Of a DNA stretch of 22,931 nucleotides, positions 6,758 through 12,675 are shown in pieces. A program made the translations under genes and the position numbers. Below the pieces are notes generated by a model, which was not told the DNA's origin, searched no databases, and saw nothing but the letters and a program-made list of their open reading frames with translations. Position 1 is the stretch's first letter; every line of letters begins with the position of its first letter. This DNA comes from CAVSUR01 sp052143655 (GTDB taxonomy: Bacteria; Actinomycetota; Actinomycetes; Streptosporangiales; Streptosporangiaceae), in NCBI GenBank assembly GCA_052143655.1, contig JBKQSL010000083.1:1-22931 (forward strand). The letters are read 5' to 3'.

Positions 6758-7917
6758 CCGAGGTGCAGCGCGAATGCCCGGATCAGCGGACCCGGGACCT
6801 TTTCGGCCAGGTCAGGGAGCTGGCTGCGGGGCAGCTGCGCCCCGCGGCCGACCTGGCTGAGCGGGCGGGCACCTTCCCGCGCGACTCCTTCACCCTGATC
6901 GGCCGGGCCGGCCTGCTGGGCCTGCCCTACCCGCCCGAGCTGGGCGGCGGGGGCTGGCCCTATACTGCCTACCTGCAGGTGGTTGAGGAGCTGGCAGCCG
7001 CCTGGCTGACGGTGGGCCTCGGCGTCAGCGTGCACACACTGGCCTGCTTCCCGATAGCGACCGCGGGCTCGCCGCCGCAGCGGCGCCTGCTGGCCGGGAT
7101 GCTGGGCGGCGAGCAGCTCGGCGCGTACTGCCTGTCGGAGCCGGGCAGCGGCTCGGACGCGGCCGGGCTGCGCACCAGCGCCGTCCGGGACGGTGACGGC
7201 TACCTGGTCAACGGGGTGAAGGCGTGGATCTCGCACGCCGGGCAGGCCGACTTCTACGCGCTCTTCGCGCGGACCGGCGGCTCGCCCGACGGGCCCGGCC
7301 GGGCCCGCGGGATCAGCTGCTTCCACGTCCCGGCCGGGACCGCGGGGGTGAGCGCGGCCGTGCCCGAGCACAAGATGGGCATGCGCGCCTCGGTCACCGC
7401 GCAGATGATCTTCGATTCCGCCCGGCTGGAGGCCGGCTCGCTGACCGGCCCGGAAGGCGAGGGCTTCAGCCTGGCCCTGGCCGCGCTGGACGCGGGCCGG
7501 CTGGGCATCGCCGCGTGCGCCACCGGGCTGGCCCAGGCGGCACTGGATACCGCGGTGGCCTTCGCCACCGAGCGGCGCCAGTTCAGCCGTCCGGTCGCCG
7601 AGTTCGAGGGCCTGGCGTTCCTGCTCGCCGACATGGCCACGGCCGTCGAGGCGGCGCGGGCGCTGTACCTGGCGGCGGCCCGGCGCAAGGACGCCGGACT
7701 GGCCTACGGCCAGCAGGCGGCCATGGCCAAGCTGTTCGCGACCGACGTCGCGATGCGGGTCGCCACCGATGCGGTTCAGGTGCTGGGCGGATACGGCTAC
7801 CTGGAGTACTCGCCCGCCGAGCGGTACCTGCGCGAGGCCAAGGTGCTGCAGATCGTGGAGGGCACTAACCAGATCCAGCGGCTGGTGATCAGCCGCGGAC
7901 TGACCCGCGGACGGTGA
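6754..7917 (+). CDS. acyl-CoA dehydrogenase
   Basis: A 387-residue flavin-dependent acyl-CoA dehydrogenase that introduces an alpha-beta double bond into an acyl-CoA. All three family regions are present: an N-terminal helical domain (LGLPYPPELGGGGWPY), the central beta domain with YCLSEPGSGSDAAGL and GYLVNGVKAWISHAG, and a C-terminal helical domain with RRQFSRPVAEFEGLAF and QVLGGYGYLEYSPAERYLREAK. The glutamate of VEGTNQIQR lies where the catalytic base sits in many family members. The GTG start at 6754 overlaps the peptidase stop by 4 bp (GTGA). Pairing with an M24 peptidase and an Lrp regulator suggests catabolism of an amino-acid-derived or amide substrate; the real substrate is unknown. 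Confidence 0.95.
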   Translation: MTEVQRECPDQRTRDLFGQVRELAAGQLRPAADLAERAGTFPRDSFTLIGRAGLLGLPYPPELGGGGWPYTAYLQVVEELAAAWLTVGLGVSVHTLACFPIATAGSPPQRRLLAGMLGGEQLGAYCLSEPGSGSDAAGLRTSAVRDGDGYLVNGVKAWISHAGQADFYALFARTGGSPDGPGRARGISCFHVPAGTAGVSAAVPEHKMGMRASVTAQMIFDSARLEAGSLTGPEGEGFSLALAALDAGRLGIAACATGLAQAALDTAVAFATERRQFSRPVAEFEGLAFLLADMATAVEAARALYLAAARRKDAGLAYGQQAAMAKLFATDVAMRVATDAVQVLGGYGYLEYSPAERYLREAKVLQIVEGTNQIQRLVISRGLTRGR

Positions 7918-7923
7918 CTGCCG

Positions 7924-7938
7924 GGATAACGTAACCGG
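7924..7938 (+). promoter_or_regulatory. possible leaderless promoter / dyad before the Lrp gene
   Basis: An imperfect dyad GGATAACGTAACC (7924-7936) abuts the GTG start. Within it TAACGT (7927-7932) fits the actinobacterial -10 pattern TANNNT, with 6 bases before the GTG. That matches leaderless transcripts, and no good ribosome site is present. No convincing -35 is seen. An Lrp protein could bind here to control itself. Confidence 0.35.
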
Positions 7939-8379
7939 GTGGAGGAGACGAACCGTAAAATCCTCGCCCTGCTGGCCCGGGACGGCAGGATGAGCTTTAC
8001 CGAGCTGGCCCGCAAGACGGGGCTGTCGGTCTCGGCAGCGCAGCAGCGCGTGCGCCGCCTGGAAGAGCGCGGGGTGATCAAGGGCTACACGGCGCTGATC
8101 GACCCCTACCAGGCAGACCTGCCGCTGACCGCCTTCGTATCGATCAGGCCGTTCGACCCGGCCTCGGCCGATGACGCCCCGCAGCGGCTGGAGCACCTGG
8201 CCGCCATCGAGGCCTGCCACAGCGTGGCAGGGGATGAGAACTACATACTCAAGGTCCGCGTCGCGTCGCCGACGGCGCTAGAGGACCTGCTGCAGGAGAT
8301 CCGGGCGGCGGCGTCGGTGTCCACGCGGACCAGCGTGGTGCTGAGCACGCCCTACGAGAACCGCCCGCCGAACCTGTGA
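7939..8379 (+). CDS. Lrp/AsnC family transcriptional regulator
   Basis: A 146-residue feast/famine regulator. The N-terminal helix-turn-helix domain (about 4-52) reads RKILALLARDGRMSFTELARKTGLSVSAAQQRVRRLEERGVIKGYTALID. The C-terminal RAM (ligand-binding/oligomerisation) domain (about 60-140) includes the ACHSVAGDENYILKVRVAS core. Such proteins form octamers and respond to amino acids or related ligands. The GTG at 7939 is the only start that keeps the whole first helix. It lies 21 bp after the acyl-CoA dehydrogenase gene, on the same strand, so it probably controls the peptidase-dehydrogenase pair. It may be read through from them and also from its own promoter. It converges on the AMP-binding gene with a 25-bp gap. 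Confidence 0.94.
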   Translation: MEETNRKILALLARDGRMSFTELARKTGLSVSAAQQRVRRLEERGVIKGYTALIDPYQADLPLTAFVSIRPFDPASADDAPQRLEHLAAIEACHSVAGDENYILKVRVASPTALEDLLQEIRAAASVSTRTSVVLSTPYENRPPNL

Positions 8380-8404
8380 GCCGGTGGCCCGGCATGGCGG
8401 GGCG

Positions 8405-9235
8405 TTACGAGGCGACGGCGAACACGCGAAGCGGCTCGGCGGCCGGGACGTCCGTGCCGGGCGGCGCGATCACGGCCGTGCCGTGGTGCGTGCCCGCCGC
8501 GGCGGCCATCTGGTCGGCTGCGGCCGCGACCACGGTGGCGCCGCGGATGAGCGCGCTGTCGACGAACAGGGTGTAGGCCCGCCCGTCGCCGGCCGGCGGG
8601 GCCGCGACCACCACGTCCTCCTCGGTGATCCGGGCCTCGGCTGCGAGCCGGGCGAGCTGGGCGGCGAACTCGGCGTGGGTGAGGCCGGCCGGGCCGAGCG
8701 ATCCGTCCGGGCGCCGCGAGTAGGGCAGCAGCGCGAGGTCATGCAGCCGGGCCGGGGCCGGGCGCAGCGTGCCGAACCGCAGCAGTGACGAGAACGGCAC
8801 GGTCCCGGGCGCGTCGCCGAAGCAGATCACCTGGCGGACCCAGGACCTGTCGGCCGCCGCCAGCGCTGCCGCTGCCAGCTGAGGGCCAGTGAGCAGCATC
8901 CGCGCCCCGCACTGGGCCAGCTGGCCGGCTATCTCCTGCACGGTCAGGTCGGCCCCGACCGGGGCGGGCACGCCGCCGGCCGCCCGGATCGCGTGCGTGG
9001 CCAGCACGTAGCTCATCGCGTCCGGGACATAGACGCCGACGATGTCCCGGGCCTGGACGCCGCGCCAGGCCAGGCCCGCGGCGGCGGCCTGGACGGTGCC
9101 AGCCAGGTCGGCGAAGCTGTACCGGTCATCATCAGGGCCGCCGGCCAGCGCCCGCCGCCCGCCGCGCTGCTGGGCGAGGCTCAGCAACTGCTCGGTGACG
9201 GTCATCTCGCTGGCCGTAGCCTGCGACGACGTCAT
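8405..9235 (-). CDS. half-length AMP-binding (adenylate-forming) protein with degenerate P-loop
   Basis: A 276-residue protein matching only the first half of an acyl-CoA synthetase/4-coumarate-CoA ligase type enzyme (usually about 500 residues). Recognisable parts are RYSFADLAGTVQAAAAGLAWRG, RDIVGVYVPDAMSYVLATHAIRAAGGVPAPV, and LHDLALLPYSRRPDGSLGPAGLTHAEF. The last occupies the place of the nucleotide loop YSSGTTGxPKGVxLTH but has lost its Ser-Gly-Thr-Thr-Gly and its lysine (residues 172-187). It then runs to about the GATVV segment and stops; the A5-A10 motifs and the C-terminal lid are missing. ATG at 9235 has AGGAG close upstream. It is unlikely to adenylate anything. It may be a binding or regulatory pseudoenzyme, or a decaying gene whose frame is still intact. 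Confidence 0.8.
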   Translation of the reverse strand: MTSSQATASEMTVTEQLLSLAQQRGGRRALAGGPDDDRYSFADLAGTVQAAAAGLAWRGVQARDIVGVYVPDAMSYVLATHAIRAAGGVPAPVGADLTVQEIAGQLAQCGARMLLTGPQLAAAALAAADRSWVRQVICFGDAPGTVPFSSLLRFGTLRPAPARLHDLALLPYSRRPDGSLGPAGLTHAEFAAQLARLAAEARITEEDVVVAAPPAGDGRAYTLFVDSALIRGATVVAAAADQMAAAAGTHHGTAVIAPPGTDVPAAEPLRVFAVAS

Positions 9236-9410
9236 GAGCTCCTGCCTCCGTCCGTGGGCCACCGGCTCTGGCCATGCTAGGGGGCCGGGCGCAGACTGCA
9301 CATCGTGCGGAATATGCAGGCACATATGTAGTCACGCTCCGCAAACCCGGCACCGGCGGGCAGACAGGCGCCGGCGCGACGGTCACGGCGCTTCGCCCGG
9401 CGGCACGGAT

Positions 9411-9440
9411 GCGGGCCCGGCCGCTGTCGGCCGGGCCCGC
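9411..9440. terminator. 13-bp perfect stem-loop
   Basis: GCGGGCCCGGCCG (9411-9423) and CGGCCGGGCCCGC (9428-9440) form a perfect 13-bp stem around the loop CTGT. It is one of the strongest hairpins in the window. No U-run follows on either strand. It could stop readthrough from the LuxR-type gene or act as a leader structure for the AMP-binding gene, whose start is about 175 bp further on. Confidence 0.45.
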
Positions 9441-9460
9441 TGCCGCGCCAGGCGCTGCGG

Positions 9461-9486
9461 CCGGTCATCCCCCTCCTGATGACCGG
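9461..9486. repeat. 9-bp inverted repeat (second hairpin)
   Basis: CCGGTCATC (9461-9469) pairs perfectly with GATGACCGG (9478-9486) around an 8-base loop, 20 bp from the 13-bp stem-loop. It may be a second half of a tandem terminator or an operator; the sequence alone does not decide. Confidence 0.5.
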
Positions 9487-9527
9487 ATGCGGCACGGGGC
9501 GGCTCCGTCGCCTGATGTATTGAACAT

Positions 9528-9540
9528 AGTCACCGTGACT
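9528..9540. promoter_or_regulatory. 13-bp palindrome AGTCACCGTGACT
   Basis: A perfect odd-length palindrome (AGTCAC, C, GTGACT) in a locally AT-rich patch downstream of the LuxR-type gene and upstream of the AMP-binding gene. It resembles a dimeric regulator site; no regulator is assigned. Confidence 0.3.
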
Positions 9541-9583
9541 CGCGGTTCACATGGACTGAATTGGCCATTGCGATATGCATTTA

Positions 9584-9613
9584 CGGCAGGCGCGATGATG
9601 TATCCGCCTGCCG
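9584..9613 (-). terminator. likely terminator of the LuxR-type gene
   Basis: CGGCAGGCG (9584-9592) and CGCCTGCCG (9605-9613) make a perfect 9-bp stem with a 12-base loop, 37 bp past the minus-strand stop at 9651. On the minus strand it is followed by TAAATGCATATCG, which is AT-rich but not a U-run. Position is the main argument. Confidence 0.45.
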
Positions 9614-9650
9614 GGATATGCACGGCGGGCCGTGCGGGCCGCCTAGCGGG

Positions 9651-12566
9651 TCAATGCGGGCCGTCCGCGCGGGCCTGCGGCCCGGCGGGCGAGCTGCGGG
9701 CCGCCGCCTCCTGGTCAGCAACCCAGACGGCGACCTTGGCCCGCGAGTTGAACCCCAGCTTGCCGAAGATGTTGGCGACGTGACGGGCGGCCGTTGCCGG
9801 GCTGATGACCAGCTCCGCGGCGATCTCGCGGTTGGTGAGGCCCGCCGCGAGCAGCCCGGCGATCTGCTGTTCCCGTGGCGTGAGCGGGTCGAGGGCGGCG
9901 GCGCCCGGATGCTCGCCGTTCCGGCTGGCCGCGTCCGGCCCGCCGCGCGCGCCTCTCGGCCGGCTCGTCCCGTTCTGGTGGCTGCCCGCGCCGTTCTGGT
10001 GGCTGGCGCCGGCTGGGCCGCCCGGCCGGCCTGCGTCCGGCCCGCCGCGCGCGCCGATCTGGCCGGCGCCCCCCAGCGGGGCCGTGCCGCCGTCCGGTGG
10101 TGGCGGGGCGCTCTGCAGGCCCGGGTCAGGCGCCTGGCCGCCGGCGGCCAGGCCTCGCGCGGGACGCTCGCCGGCCGCCGGGCGGCCGGGCGGCGGCTCG
10201 GCGGCGGCCCGGCTGAGGGCCAGCCGGACCACCTCGTCCGGGCTGAGCGCCCGCCCCTCGGCGAGCAGGCCGGCCGTCGTCGCCTCGTCCAGGCGGCCGT
10301 GCACCCGGCCGAGCAATGCTTCCAGCCGCCTGCTGGCCCGGCCGGACAGCCTGCCGGTCGCCGCTTCCCGCAGGGCGAGGGCCGCGCCCTCGATCCGCAC
10401 GGCGCCGGCCGGATCGCCGCGGGCGGCGGTCAGCGCGGCCAGCGTCTCCAGCCCGCGCGCCACCGCGAGCCGGTGGCCGGTGGCACAGCTCAGCCGCAGT
10501 GACTCGGCGATGCTGGTGCCGGCGGCCGTCAGGTCTCCCTGGGCCAGGGCCACCCGGCCGATCGCGGCCAGGCAGCGGGCCATTTCCGGCCGGGCGTCGA
10601 TCGCCCGGTACAGGGCGAGTGCCGCCCGGAAGTGCCCGAGTGCCGCCGCATTGCCGCCGTGTGCCCGGGCCAGCACGCCAAGGCCGTACCGCACCTGCGC
10701 TATGCCCCAGCCGTTGTTGCCGGCCAGTACGCCGAGCGCCTGCTCGAAGGACTCCTGCGCCGCTTCCGTCCGGTGCCGGGCGCCCTCGATGGCTCCCACG
10801 GCGGCCAGCGCCAGGCCCTCTTCCCATACGTCGCCGGCTGCCTGGGCGGTCGCCACCGCCGCCCGGGCCTGCGCGAGCGCTGCGTCCGGCTCGGCTGCCT
10901 GCAAGCTGGCCAGGGCGAGTATGCGCTGCGCCCCCGCGCCGCGGCCGTCGCCCGCCTGGCGGCTGGCATCCAGGCCCGCCTGCGCGAAGCGCGCCGCCGC
11001 CGGGTAGTCGCGCTGCTCGAACGCCAGCTCGGCGCGCATCATCAGGGACCGGCCGCGCAGCGCAGCCGGGACGCTGGCAGCCGGGACGCTGGCAGCCGGG
11101 ACATCAGCGGCCGGGACATCAGCGGCCGGGACATCAGCGGCCGGGCCGCCGTCGGCCGCGACGTCATCAGCCGCGACGTCATCAGCCGCGACGTCATCAG
11201 CCGGGGCGCCGTCCGCCAGCGCCAGCAGCCGGTCGAACCAGGCGGCGCCGTCGGCCGCGTCGCCGTAGACCACCCACGGTGCGCGCAGCGCGCAGCAGAT
11301 CCGCAGCCCCTCGGCGGCGTCGCCGCGCCGCTCGCACTCCGACAGCGCCAGCTCGTAGTTAGCCCGCTCGCGGGCCACCAGGTGATACAGGGCGGCCCGC
11401 TGCGGCCAGGCCGGATCACCGCGGACGAAGGCCTGCGCCAGCACCGTCTCCACCAGGTCCAGCAGGTAGTCCCGGTGCCTGCGGCGCAGCTCGGCGCCCT
11501 CGCCGGAAACAGCCAGCTGCCCGGCCGCGTAATCGCGGATGGTGTCCAGCAGCCGGTACCGGGTCACCCCGGCCGACTCGCCGTCCACCGTCACCAGCGA
11601 CTTGTCGATCAGCGCCGCGAGCAGGGCGAGCACCTGGCCGGCTGGCATCGCCGCGTCAGCGCAGACGGCCTCGGCCATCTCCAGGTTCCAGCCTGCGAAA
11701 ACTGACAGCCGCCGCAGCAGCACCTGCTCGGGCTCGGTCAGCAGCTGGTAGCTCCAGTCGACGGCCGCCCGCAGCGTCTGCTGCCGCGGTGGCGCGGTGC
11801 GGTTCCCGGCTGCCAGCAGCGGGAACCGGTCATCGAGCCGGGTCGCGATCTGCGCCACCGACAGCGCCCGCACCCTGGCCGCCGCCAGCTCGATCGCCAG
11901 CGGCATCCCGTCCAGGGCCTGGCAGATGCGGATCACCGCGGCCAGGTTGCCCGGTCCCAGCCGGAACCCTGGCCAGGCGGCGGCGGCCCGGGCGGTGAAC
12001 AGCCGCACCGACTCCAGCTGGCTCAGCGCCGCGGTGATGGCGCCGCGGATCTCGTCATCGCCGGACGGCAGCTGCAGCGGCGGCACCCGCCAGGCGGTCT
12101 CGCCGCGCAGCCGCAGCGGCTCCCGGCTGGTGGTGATCACCCGCAGCTGCGGGCAGCTGGTGAGCAGCCTGAGCACCAGCGTCGCGCAGGCCTCGACCAG
12201 GTGCTCGCAGGTGTCGAGGATCAGCAGCAGCCGCCGCGGCCGCAGTGCGTCGGCGAGCGTGTCCGCCAGCTGCCGGCCGCGCTCGGGCCGGATGCCGAGG
12301 ACCGCGGCCACCCGCGGGGCCAGCTGGCCGGGATCGGTGGTGTCGGCCAGCTCGGCCAGCCAGGCGCCGTCGGGGAAGCGGGGTGCGAGCTGCGCGGCGA
12401 GCCGCAGCGCCAGCCGGGTCTTGCCGATGCCGCCCGGCCCGCACAGGGTCAGCACCCGGACGTCATCGACCAGCCGCGCAAGCTCGGCTAGGTCGCGCTC
12501 GCGGCCGATGAAGCTGTTCAGCTCGGCGGGCAGGTTGCCTGCCCCGGCTGGGACGTCCGAAATCAT
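9651..12566 (-). CDS. large ATPase-LuxR transcriptional regulator
   Basis: A 971-residue regulator. An N-terminal NB-ARC-like NTPase has Walker A GPGGIGKT (43-50), Walker B LLLILD (113-118), the TTSREPLRLRGE sensor segment and GMPLAIELAAARVRAL. A winged-helix and TPR-like helical region (about 270-790) follows, then a Pro/Gly/Ala linker and a C-terminal LuxR helix-turn-helix. The latter reads LTPREQQIAGLLAAGLTNREIAAELVISPATAARHVANIFGKLGF (about 895-945). Such proteins switch on transcription after an ATP- and ligand-dependent change. Residues about 455-502 are a pentapeptide repeat encoded by a 15-bp minisatellite. ATG at 12566 has a modest GAGG 4 bases upstream. It begins 109 bp after the mannosidase stop on the same strand; whether it controls that gene is unknown. 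Confidence 0.93.
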   Translation of the reverse strand: MISDVPAGAGNLPAELNSFIGRERDLAELARLVDDVRVLTLCGPGGIGKTRLALRLAAQLAPRFPDGAWLAELADTTDPGQLAPRVAAVLGIRPERGRQLADTLADALRPRRLLLILDTCEHLVEACATLVLRLLTSCPQLRVITTSREPLRLRGETAWRVPPLQLPSGDDEIRGAITAALSQLESVRLFTARAAAAWPGFRLGPGNLAAVIRICQALDGMPLAIELAAARVRALSVAQIATRLDDRFPLLAAGNRTAPPRQQTLRAAVDWSYQLLTEPEQVLLRRLSVFAGWNLEMAEAVCADAAMPAGQVLALLAALIDKSLVTVDGESAGVTRYRLLDTIRDYAAGQLAVSGEGAELRRRHRDYLLDLVETVLAQAFVRGDPAWPQRAALYHLVARERANYELALSECERRGDAAEGLRICCALRAPWVVYGDAADGAAWFDRLLALADGAPADDVAADDVAADDVAADGGPAADVPAADVPAADVPAASVPAASVPAALRGRSLMMRAELAFEQRDYPAAARFAQAGLDASRQAGDGRGAGAQRILALASLQAAEPDAALAQARAAVATAQAAGDVWEEGLALAAVGAIEGARHRTEAAQESFEQALGVLAGNNGWGIAQVRYGLGVLARAHGGNAAALGHFRAALALYRAIDARPEMARCLAAIGRVALAQGDLTAAGTSIAESLRLSCATGHRLAVARGLETLAALTAARGDPAGAVRIEGAALALREAATGRLSGRASRRLEALLGRVHGRLDEATTAGLLAEGRALSPDEVVRLALSRAAAEPPPGRPAAGERPARGLAAGGQAPDPGLQSAPPPPDGGTAPLGGAGQIGARGGPDAGRPGGPAGASHQNGAGSHQNGTSRPRGARGGPDAASRNGEHPGAAALDPLTPREQQIAGLLAAGLTNREIAAELVISPATAARHVANIFGKLGFNSRAKVAVWVADQEAAARSSPAGPQARADGPH
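9931..10055 (-). repeat. 23-bp direct repeat pair in the LuxR-type linker
   Basis: GCGTCCGGCCCGCCGCGCGC and three following bases (9931-9953) recur at 10033-10055. Between them CCGTTCTGGTGGCTG occurs twice about 21 bp apart. Together they encode the ARGGPDA and SHQNG repeats of the flexible linker just before the LuxR helix-turn-helix. Confidence 0.75.
11063..11205 (-). repeat. in-frame 15-bp minisatellite inside the LuxR-type gene
   Basis: About nine tandem 15-bp units in three sub-types. On the plus strand there are two copies with GCAGCCGGGACGCTG, three with GCGGCCGGGACATCA and three with GCCGCGACGTCATCA, with one 18-bp irregular unit between the last two groups. They encode two SVPAA, three DVPAA and three DDVAA pentapeptides. 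Because the unit is a multiple of three, copy-number change would alter linker length without a frameshift. Confidence 0.9.
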
Positions 12567-12657
12567 GGCCCTCGGAAGGTGCTAGCGGTCCGTCCAAGTC
12601 TCTCACTTGCCGCCGCTGCGGAGGTGCCGCTGAGCAAAAGGGTCGCACCGTCAGAAA

Positions 12658-12673
12658 CCCGGCTGCGGCCGGG
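12658..12673 (-). terminator. hairpin just after the mannosidase stop
   Basis: CCCGGC (12658-12663) and GCCGGG (12668-12673) form a 6-bp stem with a 4-base loop, 2 bp beyond the mannosidase stop codon on the minus strand. There it is followed by TTTCTG, a short U-rich stretch. It is a plausible weak intrinsic terminator between the mannosidase and LuxR-type genes. Confidence 0.4.
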
Positions 12674-12675
12674 GC

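Larger units (their letters stand above)
9236..9650. other. 415-bp spacer with several strong hairpins
   Basis: I find no credible gene. Both flanking genes are on the minus strand, so this holds the terminator of the LuxR-type regulator and the promoter of the AMP-binding gene. It contains three perfect inverted repeats (9411-9440, 9461-9486, 9584-9613), a 13-bp palindrome AGTCACCGTGACT (9528-9540), and two comparatively AT-rich patches (about 9300-9335 and 9515-9605) that could carry promoters. Confidence 0.6.

Noticed and set aside
6646..8220. 524-residue minus-strand open frame
   Set aside because: Antisense shadow of the acyl-CoA dehydrogenase and Lrp genes, whose motifs are complete on the plus strand.
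9274..9783. Plus-strand open frame in the 415-bp spacer
   Set aside because: It crosses hairpins and AT-rich patches, has no ribosome site or codon bias, and runs into the LuxR-type gene antisense.
11063..11205. CRISPR-like array
   Set aside because: Units are 15 bp, contiguous without spacers, and encode an in-frame pentapeptide repeat.
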